64,000 nt of DNA, taken from Affinundibacterium nitidum. GTDB lineage: Bacteria > Pseudomonadota > Gammaproteobacteria > Burkholderiales > Burkholderiaceae_D. Position 1 is the first letter of the stretch; the number at the start of each line of letters is the position of its first letter. Both the position numbers and the translations under genes were made by a program. Shown piece after piece: positions 36,028-44,131 of this stretch. The DNA lies in assembly GCF_014284155.1 (NCBI RefSeq), contig NZ_JACOFZ010000003.1:248001-312000 (forward strand). The letters run 5' to 3'. The notes below the pieces were generated by a model. That model saw only the letters and a list, made by a program, of their open reading frames with translations. It was not told where the DNA came from and did no database searches.

Positions 36028-36090
36028 ACCTAACTTGTTTTAAAGTGAAAGAAACCGAAGTTAACACAAGCATGCAAATTTAGCAACGCC
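36028..36090 (-). other. attI-like site B
   Basis: Minus strand ends TTTAAAACAA then GTTAGGT. The adjacent 60 bp match site C (50.9 kb) almost base for base; homology fades after about 36135, where a LexA box would be expected. Confidence 0.75.
36058..36086 (-). promoter_or_regulatory. Candidate Pc promoter of array B
   Basis: TTGCTA, 17 bp, TAACTT on the minus strand; same spacing as in modules A and C. Confidence 0.5.
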
Positions 36091-36264
36091 GTTTCAACCG
36101 GCTCGCAAGCCTTACATGGCTTAGGTCTATTTGGTTAACCTACGCAAAATCTAACGGCACGAGCCTCCGTATCTGTATTGCGATAACAAACCAGTCTTTG
36201 CGCCTATTGTGTTTAACGAAGAGATCGTAGATCAAGCCTTTGTTTTCGTACGTCGAAGCTTGAT

Positions 36265-36969
36265 ATGCTGTATGGTGCACTGACGCTGCTTCGTGGCGCA
36301 TTCACTGAAAGCACCATCCTCATGGTCGCACTGAGTAGTTCACCGATGTTACCCAACTCTTATTTCGACGATGCCATGAGATTGCGCCTGTTACACAATC
36401 TCAACACTCAGGCTTGGTCGCAACATAGCCTGTTTTTACCGGAAACCTTACGTGCCGATCTGGCCGATGAGTGCAATGCCATGCAATTAAGCGGTGCTTT
36501 GCGGGAAGCGGGTATGGGCCACGCACTTTCCCGTATTACAGACTCAACACTACGTGGCGACCAGATTTTATGGCTAGAAGCGGGGCGATCGCAGGCGTGT
36601 GATCGCTATCTGGCAATCATGGAAGACTTGCGCTTGGTCTTGAATCGCCATTTGTTTCTGGGCTTAGAAAGTTTCGAAAGTCACTTCGCATTTTATGCGC
36701 CCGGCACTGCATACACGGTACATCGCGATCAATTCCATGACGATGATAGTCGCGTGATTTCTGTCGTTATTTATCTCAACCAAGACTGGTTGCCAGAGGA
36801 AGGTGGCGCTCTGCGCCTACACCCGATCGATGCTGCAGCAGAAGATGTCGTGCCAACAGGCGCGCATATGGTTTTGTTCTTGTCAGCGGAGATGCGACAT
36901 GAGGTCTTGCCATCGACACGTAATAGAATATCGCTGGCGGGTTGGTTTCGGCGTCGACCGGTAGATTAG
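36265..36969 (+). CDS. 2OG-Fe(II) oxygenase (prolyl 4-hydroxylase-like)
   Basis: 234 residues, possibly starting at Met20. It shows the double-stranded beta-helix dioxygenase signature: H153-R-D155 (iron ligands), VVIYLNQDWLPEEGGALRL, H212 (third ligand) and R221 in RNRISLAGWFRRR (2-oxoglutarate anchor). It would hydroxylate a protein or small molecule using Fe(II), O2 and 2-oxoglutarate. Sits between arrays B and C on the opposite strand, in the place where intI would be expected. Confidence 0.85.
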   Translation: MLYGALTLLRGAFTESTILMVALSSSPMLPNSYFDDAMRLRLLHNLNTQAWSQHSLFLPETLRADLADECNAMQLSGALREAGMGHALSRITDSTLRGDQILWLEAGRSQACDRYLAIMEDLRLVLNRHLFLGLESFESHFAFYAPGTAYTVHRDQFHDDDSRVISVVIYLNQDWLPEEGGALRLHPIDAAAEDVVPTGAHMVLFLSAEMRHEVLPSTRNRISLAGWFRRRPVD

Positions 36970-37094
36970 AGACACCGACCAATTTGTTTGCAGGCAAAGG
37001 CCGCTTTAGCAAAACAATACGCAGGCTTTTCGGTATGATCTGATCCTTGGTCATGTGAGTTTCTTGAAACGCCCACCCACTGAATGCAGGAGCA

Positions 37095-38657
37095 ATGATG
37101 AAGTCAACAGCTAAACGACTACTCGCTAAGACGAGCACAAGGGGACTTTTGTGCGGTTTAGTTTGCAGCGTATCGCTTGGCACGCTATTCGCTGCGCCTA
37201 CCTATGTCTCTGCTGCCACAGTCACTCCTGTGAGCGAGCTCAGTGCAGACGCTGCAGCGCAAGACGTGCGCATCTTAAAGGCCTCACTGCTTGCGCTACA
37301 CCCCGCTCTCACCAAATACCGCACGCAAGCCGAAGTCGATGAGGCCTTCGCACGCTTTGAACAACGCGGTAAAGCAGCAAGAACCAGCAGCATGATGTAC
37401 TTGGCTGCCACTGAGCTCGCGGCAGCCATACGTTGTGGGCATACTTGGACCAACGTGTTAAATCAGAGCGGTGGCAGCAAGGCGGCCTTACTCGAAATCG
37501 CCAACAAACTACCGTTCACCATGACTCTTGTTGAAGACCGTTGGCTAGTGTTGGCCAGCGCGGTGCCGTCGATCAAGGCGGGTGACGAGATTGTGGCGGT
37601 CAATGGCATCAAAGCACATGACATGGTGCAAATGATGTTGCCGTACCTGCGAGCAGACGGCAGCAGTGATGGTAAGCGCTTGCGCCAACTCGGACATGAT
37701 CGCAATGACTTCAGTCAAATGGATATCGTCTGGCCGCTATTATCGCCACCGCAAGCTGGGCATTACGATTTACAAATTCGTCGCTCGGTAAAAGCCAAAG
37801 ATCAAGTCCTCACAATTCGAGAAAAAGCGATCACGATCGCTGCACGAAGCAAAATAGTAGAGCGCCACGCTTTGCCGAAGACCGATGAGACATGGCGCCT
37901 CAAAATTGAAAACCAAGTCGCATACCTGTATCTGCCAACTTTCTCTTTTTGGAACTCCAAGTTCGATTGGAATCAGTTTATTGACCAAAGCTTTGCAACA
38001 ATGCAGGAGAAACATGTAACGCATCTCGTCATCGATATTAGGGACAATGAAGGTGGTGACGGTGCTATCGGCGGTAAGCTTCTAAGCCACTTGGTCAAGA
38101 AGCCTTTTCCATTTGTCTCAGATCAAGCGGTCACCAATTACGAACGCGTTCCCTACAAACTGGCTCGCTACTTAGATACCTGGGATTACAGTTTCTTTGA
38201 CCGTACCGGCAAGGTTGAGAAAATCATGGAAGGCACAGCAAAAGGAAAGTATCTGGTAACAGCCCGCGCTGGCGTCGTGCAAACCATAGAACCAGTAGCT
38301 AAGCCATTCGAAGGAAAAGTTTTTTTGCTAGTGAGCGCAGAGAATAGTTCTGCGACCTTCCAACTCGCCAAGCTAACACAAGAAAGCGGTGCAGCAACCT
38401 TGGTCGGCCAACCAACGGGCGGCAATCAGCGTGGCTTAAATGGCGGTGAACTTACCTGGGTGAATCTACCTAACTCTGGGGTGGCGGTCGATATTCCACT
38501 ATTGGCCACGCGTTATACCGAGACAACGCCAGATGCTAGCGTCACCCCAGACATCCAAATAAAACGCACTTTCGCCGCCCGCCAAGCTGGACGCGATTTG
38601 GAAATGGAAGCGGTGAATGCGATTATTCGGCAGGCTTCGGCTGGAAGTAATCCATAA
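37095..38657 (+). CDS. Secreted S41-family (C-terminal-processing-like) peptidase
   Basis: 520 residues with signal peptide (residues 1-40, ending VSAA). A helical N-terminal domain is followed by a short PDZ-like segment (SIKAGDEIVAVNGIKAHDM, about 157-175) and the S41 core: THLVIDIRDNEGGDG (about 312-326) and a late VSAENSSATFQLAKLTQE carrying the candidate nucleophile Ser, then VGQPTGGNQRG. The classical CtpA Ser/Lys pair is not obvious, so it may belong to the Ser/Tricorn-like branch. Follows the oxygenase gene by 126 bp on the same strand. Confidence 0.82.
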   Translation: MMKSTAKRLLAKTSTRGLLCGLVCSVSLGTLFAAPTYVSAATVTPVSELSADAAAQDVRILKASLLALHPALTKYRTQAEVDEAFARFEQRGKAARTSSMMYLAATELAAAIRCGHTWTNVLNQSGGSKAALLEIANKLPFTMTLVEDRWLVLASAVPSIKAGDEIVAVNGIKAHDMVQMMLPYLRADGSSDGKRLRQLGHDRNDFSQMDIVWPLLSPPQAGHYDLQIRRSVKAKDQVLTIREKAITIAARSKIVERHALPKTDETWRLKIENQVAYLYLPTFSFWNSKFDWNQFIDQSFATMQEKHVTHLVIDIRDNEGGDGAIGGKLLSHLVKKPFPFVSDQAVTNYERVPYKLARYLDTWDYSFFDRTGKVEKIMEGTAKGKYLVTARAGVVQTIEPVAKPFEGKVFLLVSAENSSATFQLAKLTQESGAATLVGQPTGGNQRGLNGGELTWVNLPNSGVAVDIPLLATRYTETTPDASVTPDIQIKRTFAARQAGRDLEMEAVNAIIRQASAGSNP

Positions 38658-38725
38658 AAGCCCTGCGCTTTACGGAGCGTACCCGCAATTCAGATTGATC
38701 GAAGTGGCGCGAACCTGAGCGCCAT

Positions 38726-38732
38726 GTTAGAC
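38726..38732 (-). other. Truncated attC at the distal end of array C
   Basis: Only the right core (GTTAGAC) with CGCCATGTTAG context is clear; the left half has decayed. It overlaps the stop region of the last cassette. Confidence 0.45.
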
Positions 38733-39086
38733 CCTTAGTTGCGCAGACTTTGCGGCACGCAGAAGCAGATAACCAAGCAATACCGAAAGTATCGAAGCAA
38801 GAAGTGCCAGCCCGATTTCGATGCGAAGAAATGGATAAGGATCCGTTACACTTGGTTCAAATGCGAAAGCGGATGGGTGTATCACAATCCCGAGTTGCAG
38901 CAATAAGTGGAATATGCGAGAAAGAAATGAGTAAACTGCCGACATGGCCAAGACACTGAGGATCAGAAAGATCCAAGGACGTTGAACTTTCTTCCACCAC
39001 GCAATAGAGCATCCTAGGCTAATTCCGAGCGGCACAAAAGTGCCCAAAATACTAAGGACTAAGGATGAAGTTGCGATATCAAACAT
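38727..39086 (-). CDS. Cassette C19: membrane protein
   Basis: 119 residues from ATG at 39084-39086. Three or four hydrophobic helices (VLSILGTFVPLGISLGCSIAWW; IFLILSVLAMSAVYSFL; LALLASILSVLLGYLLL). Family unknown. It is the oldest, promoter-distal cassette. Confidence 0.58.
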   Translation of the reverse strand: MFDIATSSLVLSILGTFVPLGISLGCSIAWWKKVQRPWIFLILSVLAMSAVYSFLSRIFHLLLQLGIVIHPSAFAFEPSVTDPYPFLRIEIGLALLASILSVLLGYLLLRAAKSAQLRV

Positions 39087-39090
39087 TGTG

Positions 39091-39181
39091 TTCCTTACAT
39101 AGATTTGATTGCTGCGCGTACCAATCAGCATATTTGAGGGAAGAGCTTCGACGCACGGTACTTTCGAGAGTCATGTTAGTT
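39091..39181 (-). other. attC site, array C (degenerate left core)
   Basis: Left core reads CTTACAT instead of an AAC form; right core GTTAGTT at 39175-39181. Internal sequence matches the common attC type (TTTCGAGAGTCATGTTAG). Confidence 0.55.
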
Positions 39182-39616
39182 ACTCTCTTGAATTTGAGCG
39201 CATTCTTCTTCCGGTGTTGAAATTTGATAAATCGTAATAATGAAGCTGGCGCCTACTGTCACCACTTTTTCCAATGTTCCCAGAGATATCTCGGCTTTAT
39301 AGTGCGGTCGCACATTACCACTTTCAAAACCAAAATCAAACGTTTTTGACTTTGCTCTATTCCATAATTCTTTGAGTTCGATAGGAAGCTTAGCAATCTC
39401 TTCGACAAAAAACTTGGCGCAGTTTTCTGGCGTCTTTTCCTCCTCGCTAAGCCAGCATGGCTCTAATCTCAAATAAAACAGACCATCTACGCATTGATTT
39501 CCAAGAACAAATGCCGGCTCTTCAAAATAATTTGCCAACGGCGTCAAGTCTTCTTCCGAGACGATATCAACATCAAGCGTGATAAAAGTTGGTGGATTGC
39601 ATGATTCCATAGGCAA
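39176..39616 (-). CDS. Cassette C18: hypothetical protein
   Basis: 146 residues, or 144 if Met3 starts. Acidic, cytoplasmic, strand-helix mix (LANYFEEPAFVLGNQCVDGLFYLRLEPCW; FVEEIAKLPIELKELWNRAKS). Stop lies inside the attC core. Function unknown. Confidence 0.6.
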   Translation of the reverse strand: MPMESCNPPTFITLDVDIVSEEDLTPLANYFEEPAFVLGNQCVDGLFYLRLEPCWLSEEEKTPENCAKFFVEEIAKLPIELKELWNRAKSKTFDFGFESGNVRPHYKAEISLGTLEKVVTVGASFIITIYQISTPEEECAQIQESN

Positions 39617-39732
39617 CTAACGCAGCGGTGAGCGAATGGCCGCACACAAATTAATAAAGTACTTCGCCATTTTGCGGGCAGTTCGGTTGCCCCTCTTATC
39701 AGGCATCTTTCCACTTAGGCTGAATGTTGGGC
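39614..39732 (-). other. attC site, array C
   Basis: CAACTAACGCAGCGGTGAGC at the left to GTTGGGC (39726-39732); second attC type, shared with the sites at 40143 and 44042. Fully inside an open frame. Confidence 0.65.
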
Positions 39733-40138
39733 ATGAGCTTGAGGCACCTTTGCAGTAAGCATAGACAAGCGAAAGTTCGTTTTGAACGGATGAGAGATGG
39801 CTCAGCTCTGGTACCGGCTGTTGATCACAGTCTCGTTCGCAAACAAGATTCCAAGATTGGGTATCTCGCAGCAGCTTACCCAACGACAGCTCAAACGCTT
39901 CTGCGCTTGGCCAAGCATACTTTCGATTTGGATCAAGATTTGGCAAGAGGTTGATTGTCAGACCATTGCCTCTTTTTTGATGGGTCACATTACCAACGAG
40001 TATTCCGGAGTAGTAACAAAGGAGCTCGTCGGTTGTCCCGAATGCAGATTCAAATGCGCGAACCTCTAACCCCACTGGGGTTTCAAAAAGACGCAGCCAG
40101 AACGAATCAGGGGCGTAGACGTATGGCTTTTCGTTCAT
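39617..40138 (-). CDS. Cassette C17: hypothetical protein reading through its attC
   Basis: The open frame gives 173 residues. Residues 1 to about 135 look like a normal cytoplasmic protein (MNEKPYVYAPDSFWLRLFET ... HQKRGNGLTINLLPNL). The last about 40 residues are the translation of the attC itself (39614-39732). A TCA codon stands just before the GCCCAAC core where neighbouring cassettes have TAA, so a stop-loss is likely. The native product is probably about 133 residues. Function unknown. Confidence 0.6.
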   Translation of the reverse strand: MNEKPYVYAPDSFWLRLFETPVGLEVRAFESAFGTTDELLCYYSGILVGNVTHQKRGNGLTINLLPNLDPNRKYAWPSAEAFELSLGKLLRDTQSWNLVCERDCDQQPVPELSHLSSVQNELSLVYAYCKGASSSCPTFSLSGKMPDKRGNRTARKMAKYFINLCAAIRSPLR

Positions 40139-40142
40139 AGAA

Positions 40143-40237
40143 CTCTAACGTAACGGTGAGCGGATAGCCGCGCACGAATGGATAAAATACAGAGTCGCAT
40201 TGAGGCCAGTCCAACCGACGATTTCATTATGTTCTAC
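40143..40237 (-). other. attC site, array C
   Basis: CTCTAAC to GTTCTAC, 95 bp; second attC type (ACGGTGAGCGGATAGCCG... ...GAGGCCAGTCC). Confidence 0.75.
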
Positions 40238-40608
40238 TTTCCCCATTTTATCGATTTAAATCCATCCTCACGCTCATAAAATGCCTTAACACCAATCGCT
40301 TCAGCGATAAGAAAAATATCTACTAAATGTTGGGGAGTCATTTCTTCACCACCCAAACATAATCGAATCTCTTCTATTTTGTATTTTTTCTTTTCTTCAA
40401 TTAACGTAGCCTCTAATTCTTGAGGTAGCCAAGCTTTTCCTCGCCACACATACTTACCATCGACGGCTACAGTAACATCTATAGCTGACCTCGTGGTCGT
40501 CGTAACTTGCTCCAAATGAGCTGGCTCTATTTGCCTAGGCTCCATTGATTTTTCTGGCGTAGTGCAGGCGGAAAGTGCTAAAAGAAACAAAGTAGTAATT
40601 AATTTCAT
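40234..40608 (-). CDS. Cassette C16: lipoprotein with ExbD/TolR-like domain
   Basis: 124 residues from ATG at 40606-40608. Lipobox LSAC after MKLITTLFLLA. The mature part (ALDVTVAVDGKYVWRG-like strand, then LPQELEATLIEEKKKYKIEEIRLCLGG and LVDIFLIAEAIGVKAFY) follows the strand-helix-strand-helix order of the periplasmic ExbD/TolR domain, which in the family binds TonB/TolA or peptidoglycan. As a lipoprotein without the motor helix it could only be a partial mimic. The resemblance is moderate. Confidence 0.6.
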   Translation of the reverse strand: MKLITTLFLLALSACTTPEKSMEPRQIEPAHLEQVTTTTRSAIDVTVAVDGKYVWRGKAWLPQELEATLIEEKKKYKIEEIRLCLGGEEMTPQHLVDIFLIAEAIGVKAFYEREDGFKSIKWGK

Positions 40609-40623
40609 GAATTTCCTTACGAT

Positions 40624-40713
40624 ACCTAATTCTGAGTTGTGCGACGCTCGCATCGATTATTAAAACATGGCGAGGCGCTATCCCGTGCTTCCGCTACTAG
40701 TGTCAGGTTATAT
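40624..40713 (-). other. attC site, array C
   Basis: ACCTAAT to GTTATAT, 90 bp, with TGAGTTGTGCG near the left as in the 46135 site. Confidence 0.65.
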
Positions 40714-40717
40714 GTCT

Positions 40718-41332
40718 TTATCGATTCCAGCGATGGTTACCCCAAACTAAGGTACCGTCGACGATAAGCCGCCCAGCGCACTGCGGGTAACCAGGTGGGT
40801 TGGTCTTAACATTTTGCATTATCGATCTAATGTCGATTTTCTTAAAGTCATCTAGAACTTCTACAGGCACGGGATTCAAGTCTGGCAACGAATAATAGAT
40901 AAATTCGCCGAGCGACATAAATAGCCAATCTTCAACTGATTGCTCGTCTTCAAGAGGTCTAAAATGACTAGTAGACTTGGCCATTTCGACAAAGCGAGCC
41001 GAGTCTCTTAGTTTCCAACCGCAATATTCCAAAACCTCGCTCGTATCGATTCCCATACAACTAGAAAGCCAATCTACATTTTCTGTGCTCAGCAATTTTT
41101 CATTTTCATCGGTTAGTTGTTCAAGAATGAAACTGGCGACAAGTACCTCAAGTCGATGAATAACTAACGCGGGATGCTCACCACTACCGCCGCCGAGTAC
41201 TAGATTTCGCGGTGAGCAAGAGAATTCAGCGTTACCCCATTTCCCGCATGTTTCAGTGACCAAAGGGTGATAAATCGGAAGGTATCCAAGATTCCCTAGG
41301 TATTCATGATCAAAGGTGTCGATGTAGCTCAT
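40718..41332 (-). CDS. Cassette C15: hypothetical protein
   Basis: 204 residues, acidic, cytoplasmic. Helix-rich (ALVIHRLEVLVASFILEQLTDENEKLL) with a Trp/Cys-containing middle and a C-terminal AGRLIVDGTLVWGNHRWN strand. Not recognised; could be an immunity-type protein (speculative). Confidence 0.6.
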   Translation of the reverse strand: MSYIDTFDHEYLGNLGYLPIYHPLVTETCGKWGNAEFSCSPRNLVLGGGSGEHPALVIHRLEVLVASFILEQLTDENEKLLSTENVDWLSSCMGIDTSEVLEYCGWKLRDSARFVEMAKSTSHFRPLEDEQSVEDWLFMSLGEFIYYSLPDLNPVPVEVLDDFKKIDIRSIMQNVKTNPPGYPQCAGRLIVDGTLVWGNHRWNR

Positions 41333-41340
41333 TTTAAGAT

Positions 41341-41464
41341 GCTGAACGTTTAGCTAAACGGAGTTGCGCGTAGTGCAGTTTAACCGAAGAGCAAATGGTT
41401 GAAAAAGTTTTGAACGCCGTGATATTAAGATGCGCAGATCCTGACTTGAGCGTAATGATTAGAA
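41341..41464 (-). other. attC site, array C
   Basis: GCTGAAC to ATTAGAA, 124 bp; right core is degenerate (ATT for GTT). Inner palindromic stretch GCTAAACGGAGTTGCGCG is visible. Confidence 0.55.
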
Positions 41465-41465
41465 A

Positions 41466-41930
41466 TCATTTATTGCCTACGGAAGCGTGATAATCGGCAG
41501 GGTTAAAATGCCCAGACGTTACGAAGAATGTTTTCATGTTCTGTACAACTAACAATCGAAATGCTGATTCAAGCTCCGGTCGTTTTGGGCTGAAGTGAAT
41601 CCAGTAGACCTTATCTTGTGCAGTTAGATTTCCTAGTTGCCACCAGCTAGCCTCACTCTCAACCAACCTTACTATACCGAGAATTTCTGGTGACAAGGTT
41701 CTGACTTGTTGAAGCTGATGCTCAGAGATAAATTTTTCGACGAGCTCTGGCTTCGTGTCGAACATAAAGTACATTGGGCAGTGCAGGCAGGATGCTTTCC
41801 CACCTCGGAGATTGTGGATCTCTTCCTGCTTTACGGATACGCCATGCGATTTGAACATGGCCTCTGCGTTGAAGTCGCTGCAACCGCTCAACATCAAAAA
41901 TAGCAAGACCTTTACTAGTGAGCTGCTCAT
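41466..41930 (-). CDS. Cassette C14: lipoprotein
   Basis: About 154 residues from the second in-frame ATG (41928-41930). Lipobox LSGC after MSSSLVKVLLFLM. Contains GGKASCLHCPMYFMFD, a CxxC that could bind metal or a disulphide. Function unknown. Confidence 0.6.
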   Translation of the reverse strand: MSSSLVKVLLFLMLSGCSDFNAEAMFKSHGVSVKQEEIHNLRGGKASCLHCPMYFMFDTKPELVEKFISEHQLQQVRTLSPEILGIVRLVESEASWWQLGNLTAQDKVYWIHFSPKRPELESAFRLLVVQNMKTFFVTSGHFNPADYHASVGNK

Positions 41931-41946
41931 GTCAGAATCCATAGAT

Positions 41947-42024
41947 GTCTAACGCAAATTTGAGCCGCACGTGCTTGCGCATCCCGCGGAACGAGGTGGA
42001 GCGAAATCGGATGTCTGCTTATGC
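41947..42024 (-). other. attC site, array C
   Basis: GTCTAAC to CTTATGC, 78 bp; third attC type, close to the one at 47115 (GCACGTGCTTGCGCATCC ... GGAACGAGGTGGAGCG). Confidence 0.75.
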
Positions 42025-42294
42025 ATCTTTTCCAATCATTTTGTCAAATTTATCTGTAAATTCGGCGCCGAGTAGAGTGTCGGGAAATTTCAAAGCTTTG
42101 ATCGCATCAAGAACATCAAAAGACTTATCATCAAGCACGGCTAAGGCTTGATTGTGTAAGGCATATGCGAGATGAGCAGCCTGACGAACCGGCATGTCTC
42201 CATCATTCTCGCTCCCGAGATAGCCGCTGAGAAGCAAACGAATCTCGTACAGCGCTAGTGCAATGACCTTTGCTTGATCGCTATTTTCCTGCAT
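42019..42294 (-). CDS. Cassette C13, second gene: hypothetical protein
   Basis: 91 residues from ATG at 42292-42294, with AAGGAG at correct spacing. Helical (KVIALALYEIRLLLSGYLG; LAYALHNQALAVLDD). No attC separates it from the gene at 42328, so the two form one bicistronic cassette. Function unknown; helical pairs of this size often bind a partner. Confidence 0.6.
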   Translation of the reverse strand: MQENSDQAKVIALALYEIRLLLSGYLGSENDGDMPVRQAAHLAYALHNQALAVLDDKSFDVLDAIKALKFPDTLLGAEFTDKFDKMIGKDA

Positions 42295-42327
42295 AGAAAC
42301 TCCTTGATGCATATCGTTTAATTCTCA

Positions 42328-42702
42328 CTACGTAGCGTACGAATAAGGTTCGACCTGTAGGTACGGTTGCACCCACAATCGAAAACCATAGGGGGCTGCT
42401 GACGATTCGTCGTAGCGGCCAGCGAACGCCTTAGGAGCCGAGAACTCCATGCAGCGGCCGCGCTTGTCTTGAACAACGCGAACTGCTTGACACTCAAGCA
42501 GCTGAAGGTTGATGAACGGCTCGGACTGGTGCCCGCAACTGATCTTCAAAGAAACGTCTCCATCACAGGGATAGACGGCGAGTTCCAGCCGGACACCACT
42601 CCGTTCAAGTCGATACAAGTAAGACGTTCCGTACTCGCCCTCAACAGGAACGACTTCCAGCAGATCGAGAACATCGACGGGATTCCATGCTAGCGCTGGC
42701 AT
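42328..42702 (-). CDS. Cassette C13, first gene: hypothetical protein
   Basis: 124 residues, beta-rich and cytoplasmic (VEGEYGTSYLYRLERSGVRLELAVYPCDGDVSLKI). It ends 34 bp before the following gene's start, with no recombination site between. Family not recognised. Confidence 0.6.
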   Translation of the reverse strand: MPALAWNPVDVLDLLEVVPVEGEYGTSYLYRLERSGVRLELAVYPCDGDVSLKISCGHQSEPFINLQLLECQAVRVVQDKRGRCMEFSAPKAFAGRYDESSAAPYGFRLWVQPYLQVEPYSYAT

Positions 42703-42719
42703 ATGGGGCCTCTCAATGA

Positions 42720-42774
42720 AGGATAAAGCCTCACGCGGTTCCCGCTTTGTAGAAGGGGATTGTTCGCGTTACGC
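42720..42774 (-). other. Possible short attC, array C
   Basis: Degenerate left core (GGATAAAG) to GTTACGC (42768-42774). The arms CACGCGG and CCCGC-type are weak. The following gene's stop lies in the right core, as in other cassettes. Confidence 0.35.
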
Positions 42775-43047
42775 ACGGAAGGCCTGCGCAATGGACATAG
42801 CAATTGCAACTGCACCTAACCAGGCACCGACGCGCTTGATTAGCGCGGTGTCTAATGTTCTCGCATTGGCTGTTTGGCTATAACTGAAGCCAACTACAAA
42901 CGCATGGGCTGGAAGAACCACCACAAGCAGGAATGCCACCACCAAACTCATGGTGTCGTTGCCAAAGTGGGACCAAAGTAAGGGCATGACTATCCCTGTG
43001 AAGGCCCCTGCAATTGCCGCACTGATCGGTGTAGGTGTGATTTTCAC
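42769..43047 (-). CDS. Cassette C12: small membrane protein
   Basis: 92 residues with three hydrophobic helices (ISAAIAGAFTGIVMPLL; MSLVVAFLLVVVLPAHAFVVGF; VGAWLGAVAIAMSIAQAF). No family recognised. The 87 bp upstream of its ATG before the next attC are unusually long for this array and may hold an own promoter. Confidence 0.58.
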   Translation of the reverse strand: MKITPTPISAAIAGAFTGIVMPLLWSHFGNDTMSLVVAFLLVVVLPAHAFVVGFSYSQTANARTLDTALIKRVGAWLGAVAIAMSIAQAFRA

Positions 43048-43134
43048 GGTGTCGTATCCATCTTTCTTGAGAACGAAAAGCTAGGGTTGTGTGCGCTGCT
43101 ACTGAGAATGAGATGGCACATTTGAATGCTTGAG

Positions 43135-43224
43135 GCCTGACGCAAAGTTGAAAGGCATGCGCGCCAATCTATAAATTTTAACAGAGCGCTTCATCGTGCA
43201 TCATTTTTGAATGTCATGTTAGGT
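43135..43224 (-). other. attC site, array C
   Basis: GCCTGAC (AAC mutated to GAC) to GTTAGGT, 90 bp, common type. Confidence 0.68.
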
Positions 43225-43227
43225 CAG

Positions 43228-43647
43228 TCACCAATTCTTCGTAATATCAACTGAATTTCCGTCGAGATTTAATTGATACGATTCGAATCCCTGCTTATCC
43301 GTCAAAAGTTTAAGTTCATTCCCATTTGAAAATCGGAACACAATTTCGTTATCAGGCAATTTTTCAAAGGCAGTAATTACTTGCCCAAGCAGTACAGTTA
43401 AACAACCACTTTTTTCGCCTAAATCCTCGTTGGATGTCTTTTGGGTACACCGGTCTAAATCCCACAATTCATAGCCAGATTCGATGTCAATTGCAGCACC
43501 TTTCTCCCATTTATCAAACAACTCCGCTCCCATCATGCGTTTATAGAAATTAATTCGAACATGTTGACTACCAATACATATTTGAGTCACCTCTTGCCCG
43601 ATGAAACTGTTTAAGGGAAAGTCTGATGGGATCGGGAAGCCTGCCAT
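43228..43647 (-). CDS. Cassette C11: hypothetical protein (DUF6188-like)
   Basis: 139 residues. The pattern LNSFIGQEVTQICIGSQHVRINF and IDIESGYELWD, with a late SYQLNLDGNSVDI, is that of the small DUF6188-type proteins. Cytoplasmic, function unknown. Confidence 0.62.
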   Translation of the reverse strand: MAGFPIPSDFPLNSFIGQEVTQICIGSQHVRINFYKRMMGAELFDKWEKGAAIDIESGYELWDLDRCTQKTSNEDLGEKSGCLTVLLGQVITAFEKLPDNEIVFRFSNGNELKLLTDKQGFESYQLNLDGNSVDITKNW

Positions 43648-43655
43648 TTTTTTAA

Positions 43656-43744
43656 ACCTAACACTGAATTGAAATGCGCGCGAAAATTAGGAAAATTTGT
43701 GGATGCGCAAAATCCGCCCGACATTTTCAAATGAACTGTTGTGC
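43656..43744 (-). other. attC site, array C
   Basis: ACCTAAC to GTTGTGC, 89 bp; common type with a diverged middle. Confidence 0.75.
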
Positions 43745-43745
43745 A

Positions 43746-44003
43746 TTACTTTTGCGATGCCTTATTTTTCAATTGAATATCAAAACCAAATAATGCAGCT
43801 GTAAGAAAAGTTATCCAAAAACCGGCCCCGATAATGACATAAGGGCCAAACCAATAGGACATTATTTGATGTAGAACGCCGTCATGGTTTAAAGTTCCGA
43901 TAGTCAATAGAGTAACGCACAATAAACAAGCTAATAGACTGATTATCACCATGCTAGTGGTTACTGATTTTGATGTATGTTGTGTTTTCTCTTGAATATC
44001 CAT
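43746..44003 (-). CDS. Cassette C10: two-helix membrane protein
   Basis: 85 residues; helices at about 17-38 (MVIISLLACLLCVTLLTIG) and 50-73 (FGPYVIIGAGFWITFLTAALFG); charged tails. Unknown function. Confidence 0.58.
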   Translation of the reverse strand: MDIQEKTQHTSKSVTTSMVIISLLACLLCVTLLTIGTLNHDGVLHQIMSYWFGPYVIIGAGFWITFLTAALFGFDIQLKNKASQK

Positions 44004-44041
44004 CTTGGAACTCCGTTCGATATGAACTTGATGTGATCGAT

Positions 44042-44131
44042 GCCTAACGTAACGGTGAGCGGAGGGCCGTCCACAAATTTATAAAATATGCAGCCGCATC
44101 GCGGCCAGTCCGATCGACCATCAAGTTAGGG
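44042..44131 (-). other. attC site, array C
   Basis: GCCTAAC to GTTAGGG, 90 bp, the clearest member of the second type. Confidence 0.82.

Noticed and set aside
36121-36160. A third LexA box beside attI-like site B
   Set aside because: The homologous place reads differently (GGTTAACCTACGCAAAATC) and keeps no CTG-N10-CAG.
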